From NCBI GenBank assembly GCA_018241265.1, contig JAFEEF010000018.1, positions 110,818-174,817 on the forward strand: DNA of 64,000 nt, read 5' to 3'. The stretch is from Pseudomonadota bacterium. GTDB lineage: Bacteria; Pseudomonadota; Gammaproteobacteria; Burkholderiales; Burkholderiaceae_C. The translations under genes were made by a program, and so were the position numbers. This document shows positions 1 through 8,631 of the stretch, piece after piece. The notes under the pieces are model-generated. The model ran no database searches and was not told the DNA's origin. It worked only from the letters and a program-made list of their open reading frames with translations. Numbering within the stretch: the first letter of the stretch is position 1; the number at the start of each line of letters is the position of its first letter.

Positions 1-2528
1 CCGCCGTCGGCGATGCCGGCCGCCTGCGCGGTGAGCGGATTGACCTGCAGGTAGTTGTGGCTGTGGATCTGGCGCAGCCAGGCATTCTGCGAGTCCCACG
101 AGTGGTACATCGCCATCGGCCGCTGCGTGACGGCGTTGAGCGGATAGGCCTCGAGGTCGGTTGCCGCTTCCTCGAGCGGCGGGTACCAGAACGGCAGCGG
201 GTCGAAGTAGGTTTCGATGCGCTCGCGCAGGTGCTCGGGCGGCCGGCGTCCTTCGGTCTTGCCTTGCGCCGCGAGGCGGAACGCCTGCAAGGTGTCGGAA
301 TACAGCGCGAGCTGCACCGGATCGTTGCGCTGGCGCCAGCCCTTGTCCTTCGCGAAGTCGAGGTAGGCGCGGTTCCACTGCCGCATGTACTGCATGTTCT
401 CGGGCATGTGGTAGCGGAACACGCAGCCGTTCTTCTCGTACATCTCCCACTGCTTCGGGTTCGGCGCGCCGCGCAGGTGCTCGGTGCCGTCCTTGCCGCG
501 CCAGCCGGCCAGGAAGCCGACGCCGGGCGACGGCTCGAAGTTGACGACGAAGTCCGGATAGTCCTTGAACTTGCGCCCGCCCTCGGCCGTCGTGAAGGCC
601 GGAAACTTCAGGCGCGACGCCAGCTCGATCAGCACTTCCTGGAACGGCTTGCATTCGCCGGTCGGCGGCACGACCGGAATGCGCACCGAGTCGACCGGCC
701 CGTCGAACTCGGAGATCGGCCGGTCGAGCATGCTCATCACGTCGTGCCGCTCGAGGTAGGTCGTGTCGGGCAGCACGAGGTCGGCGAACGCGACGGTCTC
801 GCTCTGGAAGGCGTCGCAGACCGCGATGAACGGGATCTTGAACTCGCCGTTCTCGTCCTTCGCGTTGAGCATGTCGCGCACCGCCATCGTGTTCATGCTG
901 GAGTTCCAGGCCATGTTGGCCATGAAGATCAGCAAGGTGTCGATGCGGTACGGGTCGCCCTTGACGGCGTTCGTGATGACGTTGTGCATCAGCCCGTGGG
1001 CCGACAGCGGGTGCTCCCACGAGAACGCGTGGTCGATGCGGATCGGCGAGCCGTCGGGGTTGATCGCGAGCTCGTCCGGGTTGGCCGGGAAGCCGAGCGG
1101 CGCGGCATTCAGCGGCGTGTTCGGCTGGATCATCCCCGGGTCGTTGAAGGCCCGGTAGTTCGGCACGATGTGGCGCGGGTAGGGCGCCTTGTGGCGAAAG
1201 CCGCCGGCTGCGTCGATCGTGCCGAGCAGGCTCATCAGGATGGCGAGCGCGCGGATCGTCTGGAAGCCGTTCGAATGCGCCGCCAGGCCGCGCATCGCGT
1301 GGAAGGCGACCGGACGGCCCGGCGTCGTCGGGTGCTCCTTGCCCCAGGCGTCGGTCCACGGGATCGGCAGCTCGAAGGCCTGGTGCAGCGCGGTCTCGCC
1401 CATCTCGCGCGCGAGCGCACGGATGCGCGCGGCCGGGATCCCGGTGATGCCTTCGGCCCACTCGGGCGTGCAGCTCGCGACGCGCTCGCGCAGGAGCTGG
1501 AACGACGGCGCGACCGGCGTGCCGTCGGGCAGCGTGTAGTGCCCTTCGAGGGCCGGATCGCAGCCGTCGGCGATGCCTTCGGGATAGGCATGCTTGACGC
1601 TGCCGCTCGGCAGGTCCCACACCAGCTTGTTGTGCGGCACGCGGCCGTCGCCCGGCGGGCCGGCTTCGGGATCGAACGCGAAGAGGCCGTGCCTGGCGCC
1701 GTCGTCCAGCACGACGAGCTGCGGCGCGTTCGTGTAGCGCTTCAGGAACGCATGGTCGATCAGGTCGCTCGCGATCAGCTCGTGCAGCAGCGCCATGAAG
1801 AGCGCACCGTCGGTGCCGGGCTTGATCGGTATCCATTCGTCGGCGATCGCCGAGTAGCCGGTGCGCACCGGGTTGATCGTGATGAAGCGGCCGCCCGACC
1901 TCTTGAACTTGCTCAAGGCGATCTTCATCGGGTTGCTGTGGTGATCCTCGGCGGTACCGATCATCACGAACAGCCTGGCGCGATCGAGATCGGGCCCGCC
2001 GAACTCCCAGAAGCTGCCGCCTATCGTGTAGATCATGCCGGCAGCCATGTTCACCGAGCAGAAGCCGCCGTGCGCCGCATAGTTCGGCGTGCCGAACTGG
2101 CGCGCGAAGAGGCCGGTCAGCGCCTGCATCTGGTCGCGGCCGGTGAAGAGCGCGAACTTCTTCGGGTCGGTCGAGCGGATCTTCGCCAGGCGCTCGGTCA
2201 GGACCTCGAACGCGCGCTCCCACGAGACGACCTCGAACTCGCCCGCACCGCGTTCGCTGCCCGGCTTGCGCATCAGCGGCTTGGTGAGCCGCGCCGGCGA
2301 CACCTGCTTCATGATCCCCGACGCGCCCTTGGCGCAGATCACCCCCTGGTTGAGCGGGTGGTCGGGGTTGCCGTCGATGTAGCGGACCTGGCCGTCGCGC
2401 AAGTGGACGCGGATGCCGCAGCGGCAGGCGCACATGTAGCAGGTGGTGGTCTTGACCTCGGTGGTCGCGCCCGGCAGCGGCGGGGCCAGCGGATCGTGCA
2501 GCGGTTCCCTCGACAGCAGCTTCAGCAA
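1..2528 (-). CDS. soeA: Molybdopterin oxidoreductase, SoeA-like sulfite dehydrogenase catalytic subunit (partial, C-terminus off window)
   Basis: DMSO-reductase-family molybdoenzyme, 842 codons visible. The N-terminus carries a [4Fe-4S] motif C30-x2-C33-x3-C37-x27-C65 (CYMCACRCGI, then GVICAKG), followed by the long bis-MGD catalytic domain (GTAEDHHSNP, GGFCSVNMAAG). From recall this resembles SoeA of the cytoplasmic membrane-bound sulfite-oxidising complex SoeABC better than formate dehydrogenase or nitrate reductase; soeB and soeC would lie left of the window. No ATG fits: the start is TTG at 2528, six bases after GAGGAG, and it leaves a normal short N-terminus before the cluster. There is no twin-arginine signal, consistent with a cytoplasmic enzyme. 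Divergent from the LysR gene at 2625. The molybdoenzyme class is sure; the substrate is a family-level inference. Confidence 0.8.
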   Translation of the reverse strand, partial: MLKLLSREPLHDPLAPPLPGATTEVKTTTCYMCACRCGIRVHLRDGQVRYIDGNPDHPLNQGVICAKGASGIMKQVSPARLTKPLMRKPGSERGAGEFEVVSWERAFEVLTERLAKIRSTDPKKFALFTGRDQMQALTGLFARQFGTPNYAAHGGFCSVNMAAGMIYTIGGSFWEFGGPDLDRARLFVMIGTAEDHHSNPMKIALSKFKRSGGRFITINPVRTGYSAIADEWIPIKPGTDGALFMALLHELIASDLIDHAFLKRYTNAPQLVVLDDGARHGLFAFDPEAGPPGDGRVPHNKLVWDLPSGSVKHAYPEGIADGCDPALEGHYTLPDGTPVAPSFQLLRERVASCTPEWAEGITGIPAARIRALAREMGETALHQAFELPIPWTDAWGKEHPTTPGRPVAFHAMRGLAAHSNGFQTIRALAILMSLLGTIDAAGGFRHKAPYPRHIVPNYRAFNDPGMIQPNTPLNAAPLGFPANPDELAINPDGSPIRIDHAFSWEHPLSAHGLMHNVITNAVKGDPYRIDTLLIFMANMAWNSSMNTMAVRDMLNAKDENGEFKIPFIAVCDAFQSETVAFADLVLPDTTYLERHDVMSMLDRPISEFDGPVDSVRIPVVPPTGECKPFQEVLIELASRLKFPAFTTAEGGRKFKDYPDFVVNFEPSPGVGFLAGWRGKDGTEHLRGAPNPKQWEMYEKNGCVFRYHMPENMQYMRQWNRAYLDFAKDKGWRQRNDPVQLALYSDTLQAFRLAAQGKTEGRRPPEHLRERIETYFDPLPFWYPPLEEAATDLEAYPLNAVTQRPMAMYHSWDSQNAWLRQIHSHNYLQVNPLTAQAAGIADG

Positions 2529-2624
2529 GGGCGACTCCTCGTGATGGAGATGGCGTGTCTCGACGCCGACCGGGCGATGTTAGGCAGTCGCGGTCGTTCG
2601 GAAAAGCGGAGAATTCCGCTCACG

Positions 2625-3545
2625 ATGACCGGAAAAGTCGATCAGCCGAATACCGCGTCGCGGCTCCGCCTGAGCCTGCGCCGGCTCGAGGTGTTCGTCG
2701 CCACCGCGCGCGAGGGCAGCACGCGCGCCGCCGCCGACCGCGTGGCGCGCTCGCAGTCGGCCGCGAGCACGGCGCTCGCCGACCTCGAAGCGGTGTTCGG
2801 CGTGCAGCTCTTCGATCGGCTCGGGCGGCGGCTGGTGCTGAACGAGAACGGCCGGGCGCTCCTGCCGCGCGCGCAGTCGCTGCTCGAGCAGGCGGCCGAG
2901 CTCGAGGCGCTGTTCAGCGGTCGCCATGCGGCGCCGTTGCGCGTCGCCGCGAGCTTCACGATCGGCGAGTACCTGCTGCCCGAGCGCATCGCGAGCTGGA
3001 CCCGCAAGCATCCGGCCTCGCCGGTGCGCATGCAGATCGCCAACACGCACGACGTGATCGCCGCGGTCGCGGCGTTCGATGCCGACGTCGGCTTCGTCGA
3101 AGGGCCGGAGACGCATCCCGACGTCGTGACGAGCCCTTGGCTCGACGACGCGCTGATCGTCGTCGCGGCGCCCGACCATCCGCTGGCGCGCAAGCCCGCG
3201 ACCGCGCGCCGGCTCGCCAACGCCACCTGGGCGCTGCGCGAGCACGGCTCGGGCACGCGGCAAGTCACCGACGGCTGGCTGCTGCGGCACCTCGGGCGCG
3301 TGCAGGTCGGCTACGAGCTCGGCAGCACCGAGGCGATCAAGCGCGTCGTCGCGGCGGGCGGCGCGCTCGGCTGCCTGTCGCGCCATGCGGTCGCGCAGGA
3401 CCTGGACGACGGCCGCCTCGTCGAGTTGCAGACGCGCCTGCCGGCCGCGACGCGCAGCCTCGCGACGGTGGTGCACCGCGACCGCCACCTCGGCCGCGCC
3501 ACGCTGGAATTCCTGCGCCACTGCGGCGCGGCGATCGCGCGTTGA
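2625..3545 (+). CDS. LysR-family regulator, YeiE-like
   Basis: Protein of 306 aa. The winged HTH occupies about residues 15-75 (LRRLEVFVATAREGSTRAAA...SQSAASTALADLE) and a LysR substrate-binding domain follows (about 95-300). The wording of both domains (LFDRLGRRLVLNENGRALLPRA, REHGSGTRQV, GSTEAIKRVVAAGGALGCLSR) closely resembles E. coli YeiE, a LysR protein reported to sense sulfite. It is divergent from the SoeA-like gene with about 96 bp between the starts, the usual arrangement for a LysR protein and its target. The reading frame stays open far upstream, but that extension is antisense to soeA; ATG 2625 gives a family-typical N-terminus. Ligand sensing is inferred from family and context. 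Confidence 0.88.
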   Translation: MTGKVDQPNTASRLRLSLRRLEVFVATAREGSTRAAADRVARSQSAASTALADLEAVFGVQLFDRLGRRLVLNENGRALLPRAQSLLEQAAELEALFSGRHAAPLRVAASFTIGEYLLPERIASWTRKHPASPVRMQIANTHDVIAAVAAFDADVGFVEGPETHPDVVTSPWLDDALIVVAAPDHPLARKPATARRLANATWALREHGSGTRQVTDGWLLRHLGRVQVGYELGSTEAIKRVVAAGGALGCLSRHAVAQDLDDGRLVELQTRLPAATRSLATVVHRDRHLGRATLEFLRHCGAAIAR

Positions 3546-3555
3546 GGCCGTGTCG

Positions 3556-3951
3556 TCAGCCCAGGCGCGGCAGCACCTTGCGCAGCGCCGCCTGGTCGAT
3601 CGGTTTCATCAGGTAGTGGTCGACCGTGCCGAAGACTTCGGTGACGCGCGGATCGGCGCGGTCGCGGCCGGTCACCGCGATCAGCACGATGTCGTCGCCA
3701 TGCTCGTCGCGCAGGCGACGCGAAAGCTGCCGGCCGTCGAAGCCCGGCATGTTGACGTCGAGGATCACGCAATGCGGCAGCTGGCCCGCGACGATGTCGA
3801 GCGCACGCTGGCCGTCGGGTGCGGTCCAGACGGTGTAGCCGTCGAGCCGCAGCGCCGTGGCGAGCGGCTCGAGCTCGTCGGCGACGTCGTCGACGACGAG
3901 CACCTTCACTTCGTCGGCGGTCATGGTCGACGTTGCGGCGGCAGCCATCAT
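3556..3951 (-). CDS. Single-domain response regulator (CheY-like)
   Basis: Protein of 131 aa consisting of one receiver domain: acidic pocket D21/D22, phospho-acceptor D65 in CVILDVNMPG, a later Thr in LIAVTG and a conserved Lys in LMKPID. There is no DNA-binding or enzymatic output domain, so it must act by protein interaction or as a phosphate carrier. Its ATG overlaps the stop of the hybrid kinase upstream (ATGA), which makes it the last gene of the stressosome operon and the probable end of its phosphorelay. An alternative start is the Met at residue 10. Confidence 0.9.
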   Translation of the reverse strand: MMAAAATSTMTADEVKVLVVDDVADELEPLATALRLDGYTVWTAPDGQRALDIVAGQLPHCVILDVNMPGFDGRQLSRRLRDEHGDDIVLIAVTGRDRADPRVTEVFGTVDHYLMKPIDQAALRKVLPRLG

Positions 3952-5906
3952 GCGGCGGGCGGCGGGCGCAGCAGCTCCTGGATCTGCGCTGCGAGCTCGG
4001 GCGGATGGATGGGCTTCGGGCTATGCCGGTCGAAGCCGGCGGCGAGCGCGCGGTCGCGGTCTTCGTCGCGCGCGAACGAGGTCAGTGCGATCGCGGGAAG
4101 GCGGGCGCCGGGCGGCTCGCCCTGGCGGATCTCGCCGATCAGTGCATAGCCGTCGCGCCCCGGCATGCCGACGTCGCAGACCAGCACGTCGGGCGTGCGC
4201 GTCTTGAGCGTCGCATAGGCCTCGTCGGCGGAATAGGCCTGCCATACCTGCGCGCCCAGGCCGGCGAGGATCACGTCGAGCAGCGCGCAGGCTTCGGGGT
4301 CGTCGTCGACCACCAGCACCGACGTGCCGGCCAGCGCGCTGGCGGCCGGCGGCGCGTCGGCGGCGCGACGCCGCTCCGCGGCTTCGGGTGCCTCGAGCGG
4401 CAGCCGCACCTCGAACGTCGAGCCGCGCTCCAGGCCTGCGCTCGTCGCGCTGATCGTGCCGCCGTGCGCTTCGACGAGGTGGCGCGCGATCGACAGCCCG
4501 AGCCCGAGTCCGCCATGCTGGCGGTTGCTGGCGGTGTCGGCCTGCGAGAACTTGTCGAACAGGTGCGGCGCGAACTCGGGCGCGATGCCGCGGCCGCGGT
4601 CCGTCACGGCGAGGCTGATGCCATCGCGCTCCGCGCGCAGGCGGATCTCGACGACGCCATCCGGCTCGGAGAACTTGACGGCGTTGCTGAGCAGGTTCCA
4701 GACGATCTGCTGCAAGCGTCCGGCATCGGCCTGAATGCGCGGCAGGCCGGCCTCGATGTCGAGCCGGACCTGCACGCGCCGGTCCTCGATGGCCGGCCGC
4801 AATGCGCCGATGGCGGCATCGACGGCGTCCGACACCTGCACCGACTCGACGGCCAGTTCGAGCTTGCCGAGGTTGATGCGCGACATGTCGAGCAGATCCG
4901 AGATCAGCCGCGCCTGCGCCTTGGTGTTGCGATCGATCGCTGCCAGGCCGCGCTGCGCCTCGGCGTCGGTGCTGCGCTTCTGCAACACGTAGGTCCAGGC
5001 CGCGATCGCGTTCAGCGGGCTGCGCAGTTCGTGCGACAGCACCGCGATGAACTCGTCCTTCATGTGGTTCAGGTGCTCGGCGGCCCAGCGCGCGCCCTTT
5101 TCGCGATCGAGGGCCTCGCGGCGCTGCTGCTCGAGCGCGACGCGCTGCGAGATGTCGGTCGCCTGCACCATGCTGATGCCGGGCTCGGCGAGCGACGAGA
5201 TGCTCCATTCGAACGCGATCTCGTGCCCCTCGGCATCGACGAGCGGAAACTCGGTGCGTGTTTCTTCCGGTCGCTGGCGGCGCGCGAACAGGTCGGCGCG
5301 CGCGGTCCAGCCGGGCGGCACGAAATCCCTGATCGGTGCGCCGACGACTTCCTCGCTCGTGCGCTTCAGCAGGCCGAGCATCGCCGGGTTGACCTCGACG
5401 AAGCGGCCCTCCGTATCGAGCAGGCAGATGCCGCCGGGCGCTTCGGTATAGATGGCCCGGAACTTCGCTTCGCTGCGCCGCATCGCCTCTTCGGCCACGT
5501 GCGTGCGCACCAGCGCCTGCACGGTGGCGATCAGCACCGCCGGCTCGACCGGATGGGTCAGGTAGGCGTCGGCGCCCGAATCCAGGCCGCGCACCTTGTC
5601 TTCGTCGGTGACGTAGGCGGCGCTCACGTGCAGCACCGGCAGCCGCACCGTCTCGGGCTGCGAGCGCCAGCGCCGGCAGATCTCGAAGCCGTCGATGTCG
5701 GGCAGATGGACGTCGAGGACCACGGCAGAGATATCCGCGTCGGCCATGCGCAGGCCTTCGGCGCCGGTCGCGGCCTCGCGCGTGCGAAAGCCCGCCGAGC
5801 GCAGCAACCGCGCAGTCACGTAGCGGCTGGTCGGATCGTCGTCGACGATCAGCAGCTCATGCCGCGAACGGTCGATCGGGCGGAAATCCGAGCTGCGGTC
5901 GCTCAC
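3948..5906 (-). CDS. Hybrid histidine kinase, REC-PAS-HisKA-HATPase-REC
   Basis: Protein of 652 aa. Domains in order: N-terminal receiver (D65 in VVLDVHLPD), PAS about 145-260 (FRAIYTEAPGGICLLD), HisKA with the phospho-His in VLSHELRSPLNAI, HATPase_c (NLLSNAVKFS, DRGRGIAPE, GLGLGLSIARHL) and a C-terminal receiver (VLVCDVGMPGRDG). No membrane segment, so cytosolic. The start is GTG 5906, which overlaps the stop of the upstream kinase gene (GTGA). The open frame extends upstream to 6848 but that stretch is antisense noise over the neighbour. A kinase with receivers at both ends is likely to take phosphate from the preceding kinase and pass it to the small receiver protein downstream. Confidence 0.92.
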   Translation of the reverse strand: MSDRSSDFRPIDRSRHELLIVDDDPTSRYVTARLLRSAGFRTREAATGAEGLRMADADISAVVLDVHLPDIDGFEICRRWRSQPETVRLPVLHVSAAYVTDEDKVRGLDSGADAYLTHPVEPAVLIATVQALVRTHVAEEAMRRSEAKFRAIYTEAPGGICLLDTEGRFVEVNPAMLGLLKRTSEEVVGAPIRDFVPPGWTARADLFARRQRPEETRTEFPLVDAEGHEIAFEWSISSLAEPGISMVQATDISQRVALEQQRREALDREKGARWAAEHLNHMKDEFIAVLSHELRSPLNAIAAWTYVLQKRSTDAEAQRGLAAIDRNTKAQARLISDLLDMSRINLGKLELAVESVQVSDAVDAAIGALRPAIEDRRVQVRLDIEAGLPRIQADAGRLQQIVWNLLSNAVKFSEPDGVVEIRLRAERDGISLAVTDRGRGIAPEFAPHLFDKFSQADTASNRQHGGLGLGLSIARHLVEAHGGTISATSAGLERGSTFEVRLPLEAPEAAERRRAADAPPAASALAGTSVLVVDDDPEACALLDVILAGLGAQVWQAYSADEAYATLKTRTPDVLVCDVGMPGRDGYALIGEIRQGEPPGARLPAIALTSFARDEDRDRALAAGFDRHSPKPIHPPELAAQIQELLRPPPAA

Positions 5907-6802
5907 GCGGGCTCTCCATCGCGGGGACGTGGGGCTGCGTTCTGCAGCCGAGCCGGTAGTGTGACCGCAAACGTGGAGCCCACGCCGAGCTCGCTCTGCA
6001 GGCTGACGCGCCCGCCCAGCAGTTCGGCCAGGTGGCGGCTGAGCGACAGGCCGAGGCCGGTGCCGCGCAGGCGCTTCTGGATCGGCGAATCGATCTGCGT
6101 GAAGTCGCGGAAGATGGCGTCGTGGAACTGAGGGTCGATGCCGATGCCGGTATCGGTGACGGCGAAGGTGATCGTGCCGTCGTCGTTCTGCACGGCGCTC
6201 ACCCGCACCTCGCCCTTGGCGGTGAACTTCAGCGCGTTCGAGATGAAGTTGCGCAGGATCTGCGACAGCTTCTTGTCGTCGTTGAAGAGCGGCGGCACGT
6301 CCTGCGGCGCCTCGAAGATCAGCGCGACGTCGGGGTTCGTCAGCACCGGCTTGAACATGCCGCGCAGCGCCGAGAACAGGTCGACCATCTCGAACCAGCC
6401 GGGCGACACGTCGATGCGGCCGGCCTCGACCTTCGCGAGATCGAGCAGGTCGTCGACCATCTCGGCGAACTCGGTGGCGGTCGACTGGATGAACGCGACC
6501 TGGCGTTCCTGCTCGTTCGTCAGCGGCCCGTCGACGCGGTCGATGAGCAGCCGCGACAAGCTGCGGATCGACGCGATCGGCGTGCGGAACTCGTGGCTCA
6601 TGTAGGCGAGGAAGCGCCCCTTCAGCTCGGTCGCGCGCTGGAGCTGCTGCGCCTGCAGGTCGAGTTCGGCATACAGCGCGAGCACGCCGCGGTTGGTCTC
6701 CTCGAGCTCCTCGCGCAACGCCTGCAGTTCGGCGTCGCGCGCCGCGAGCGTCTCGCTCGGCGCGGCGGCATCGAGGTTGGTCGCAGGCGCCTGGTCGCTC
6801 AT
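5903..6802 (-). CDS. Soluble sensor histidine kinase
   Basis: Protein of 299 aa. A predicted coiled coil (about 20-60, ELQALREELEETNRG) leads into HisKA with phospho-His H70 (FLAYMSHEFRTPIASI) and HATPase_c (FISNALKFTAKGEV, DTGIGIDPQ, GTGLGLSLSRHL). It has no sensor or transmembrane domain, so its input probably comes from a partner protein; the adjacent stressosome genes are the obvious candidates. ATG 6802 overlaps the stop of the phosphatase-fusion gene (ATGA), and its own stop overlaps the next kinase start (GTGA). The same frame is open further upstream, but only as a shadow of the phosphatase gene. Confidence 0.92.
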   Translation of the reverse strand: MSDQAPATNLDAAAPSETLAARDAELQALREELEETNRGVLALYAELDLQAQQLQRATELKGRFLAYMSHEFRTPIASIRSLSRLLIDRVDGPLTNEQERQVAFIQSTATEFAEMVDDLLDLAKVEAGRIDVSPGWFEMVDLFSALRGMFKPVLTNPDVALIFEAPQDVPPLFNDDKKLSQILRNFISNALKFTAKGEVRVSAVQNDDGTITFAVTDTGIGIDPQFHDAIFRDFTQIDSPIQKRLRGTGLGLSLSRHLAELLGGRVSLQSELGVGSTFAVTLPARLQNAAPRPRDGEPA

Positions 6803-7821
6803 GACGGAAGGTGCGAGGCGTTGCGGCGCACGACGACGACGGTCGCATCGTCGCGGCCGCGGCAATGGTCGCGGATCAGCCAGGCCGCCACCACGGTGAC
6901 GTCGCACTGCACGAGGTCGGCCGCGGCGCTCAGGTTCCAGCGCGTGCGCAGGCCGTCGGTATGGACGATCAGCAGCGCATGCGGAGGCCAGTCGCTGCGC
7001 TGCTCCTGCGGCTGGCGGATCTGCACGCCGGCCGTGCCGTGCTGGGTCAGCAAGGTACGGTCGCTGTTGCCCGAGATCAGCCGGCCCGCGATGTTGCCGG
7101 CGCCGCAGGTCGTGACGCCGGCGCCGGCGGCGTCGAGTGCGTAGATCGCGACGGCGGCGCCGCGCGTGCCGGACAGCGCGCCATGCACCTTGCGCAGCAG
7201 TTCGCCGGGCGCGAGTGCGGCGTGCAGCGGCAGCAGCCCGGTCGCGCCGTCCGAGGCGATGGCGGCGTCCGGTCCATGGCCCAGGCCGTCGGCCATCATC
7301 AAGCAGGCGCCGTGCGCATGCTCGGCATACGCCCAGCCATCGCCGGACACCACTTCGCCCGGCGCCGCCAGGCATACGCCGCCGTGCGAGAACGCGCCGT
7401 CGGCGGCACGCCGGCCGGCCGTGCCGGCACGCATGCGCGCAAGGATCACGGTGCCCTGGTCGACCTTCGAGTAGTAGTGGAAGTCGCTCGCCAGGCGGCG
7501 CGCCGCGCCGAGGCCGGTGCCCGGGGTCGATCCGGACGTATAGCCGTCGGCGAGGCAGGCTTCGACGTCGGCCATGCCGGGACCGTGATCGAGCGACAGC
7601 ACTTCGATGCATGGGACGTCGCGCTCGGTGCGCGCGCCGACGAGCAGGCGGCCGCGCTGCGCATGGCGCACGAGGTTGTTGCCGAGTTCGGTGACGACGA
7701 GCGCGACCCGACCCGCCGCGACATCGTCGAAGCCGAGCGCATCGGCCAGCCGGGCCGCGTGGCGGCGAGCCGCTCCGACCTGACTGGGCTCGTGGACCGC
7801 GAAGTTCGCGTGCGGAATCAC
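6799..7821 (-). CDS. RsbT/RsbW-like ATPase fused to SpoIIE/PP2C phosphatase (RsbX-like)
   Basis: Protein of 340 aa. The first ~135 residues are a GHKL anti-sigma-kinase-type fold (N-box ELGNNLVRHA, G1 DHGPGM, G2 GTGLGAARRLASDF). The remainder is a SpoIIE/PP2C phosphatase with metal-binding acids in MADGLGHGPDA, HTDGLRTRW and RDDATVVVV. In Bacillus RsbX resets the stressosome by dephosphorylating RsbR and RsbS; this gene takes that place in the operon. It starts 8 bp after the rsbT stop. The extra kinase-like domain sets it apart from the phosphatase-only Bacillus RsbX. Whether the ATPase half is a kinase or a docking domain cannot be told from sequence. Confidence 0.9.
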   Translation of the reverse strand: MIPHANFAVHEPSQVGAARRHAARLADALGFDDVAAGRVALVVTELGNNLVRHAQRGRLLVGARTERDVPCIEVLSLDHGPGMADVEACLADGYTSGSTPGTGLGAARRLASDFHYYSKVDQGTVILARMRAGTAGRRAADGAFSHGGVCLAAPGEVVSGDGWAYAEHAHGACLMMADGLGHGPDAAIASDGATGLLPLHAALAPGELLRKVHGALSGTRGAAVAIYALDAAGAGVTTCGAGNIAGRLISGNSDRTLLTQHGTAGVQIRQPQEQRSDWPPHALLIVHTDGLRTRWNLSAAADLVQCDVTVVAAWLIRDHCRGRDDATVVVVRRNASHLPS

Positions 7822-7828
7822 GCGGCCC

Positions 7829-8233
7829 CTACTTCCAGCGCGTGATCGTCACGCAGGTGCCCACGCCCACCGCGGAGCGGATGTCGAACTCGTTGACGAG
7901 CCGCTTGCTGCCCGACAGGCCGATGCCCATGCCCTTGCCGGACGTCCAGCCGTCGGTCAGCGCACGCTCGATGTCGGGGATGCCCGGGCCGTGATCCTCG
8001 AACTGCAAGCGCAGGCCGGTACGCACGCCTTGGGCGACGATCTGCCAGCGCATCTCTCCGCCGCCGCCGTAGACCACGGTGTTGCGCGACAGCTCGCTCG
8101 CCGCGGTGATCATCTTGGTCTGGTCGACGAGCGAGAACTTCAGCTCCTGCGTCAGCTTGCGCACGGCTTGGCGGCCGAGCACGATGTCGGTCTCGCTGCG
8201 CAGCGGCAGGGAGCCTTCCTGCGGCTGCGTCAA
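7829..8233 (-). CDS. rsbT: RsbT, stressosome switch serine/threonine kinase
   Basis: Protein of 134 aa, the normal RsbT length. GHKL kinase motifs: N-box SELSRNTVVYG, G1 FEDHGPGIPD, G2 GKGMGIGLSGSKRLVNEF. Known role: bound to the stressosome core in resting cells, RsbT phosphorylates RsbS and RsbR under stress and is released to act on a downstream target. No ATG fits; TTG 8233 overlaps the rsbS stop (TTGA), which supports translational coupling. Here there is no RsbU; the released RsbT may instead act on the phosphatase fusion or the kinases encoded downstream (inference). Confidence 0.93.
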   Translation of the reverse strand: MTQPQEGSLPLRSETDIVLGRQAVRKLTQELKFSLVDQTKMITAASELSRNTVVYGGGGEMRWQIVAQGVRTGLRLQFEDHGPGIPDIERALTDGWTSGKGMGIGLSGSKRLVNEFDIRSAVGVGTCVTITRWK

Positions 8234-8631
8234 ACCGCGTCTCCCGATTCGGCGGCCGCTGCCTCGCTCAATATCGCCATGCCGCGCTCGACGTTCAGCG
8301 CGGTGCGCACGCCTTCGAGCGACAGGCCGAGCTCGACCAGCGTGATCGCGACCGCCGGCTGCATGCCGACGACGACCGTCGCCGCGCCGAGCACGCGGGC
8401 GATGCCCGAGATGCCGGCGATCGTGCGGCCGATGAACGAGTCGACGATCTGCAACGCCGAGATCTCGATCAGGACGCCATGCGCGCCGACCTCCTCGATC
8501 CTGGCCGTCAGGTCGTCCTGCAGCGCGAGCGCGGTATGGTCTTCGAGATCGACCTGGATCGTGACCAGCAGGCACTTGCCGATCTGCAGGATGGGGATGC
8601 GCTGCTCGGTCGTCACGTCGCGCCGGCTCAC
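8230..8631 (-). CDS. rsbS: RsbS, stressosome STAS scaffold protein
   Basis: Protein of 133 aa, a single STAS domain. The segment LIEISALQIVDSFIGR matches the phosphorylation loop of RsbS; S58 (EISAL) corresponds to the Ser that RsbT phosphorylates in Bacillus (S59). Start GTG 8631 overlaps the rsbR stop (GTGA) and is the only start that gives the family length. RsbS and RsbR together form the pseudo-icosahedral stressosome core in characterised species. Confidence 0.93.
   Translation of the reverse strand: MSRRDVTTEQRIPILQIGKCLLVTIQVDLEDHTALALQDDLTARIEEVGAHGVLIEISALQIVDSFIGRTIAGISGIARVLGAATVVVGMQPAVAITLVELGLSLEGVRTALNVERGMAILSEAAAAESGDAV

Noticed and set aside
57..2624. Open frame on the + strand extending the LysR gene to a 1162-aa product
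   Set aside because: It is antisense to the molybdoenzyme gene, has Arg/Val/Asp-rich shadow composition and no domain; LysR is complete from ATG 2625.
5907..6848. N-terminal extension of the hybrid kinase
   Set aside because: It overlaps the upstream kinase gene out of frame; GTG 5906 with the GTGA junction explains the start.
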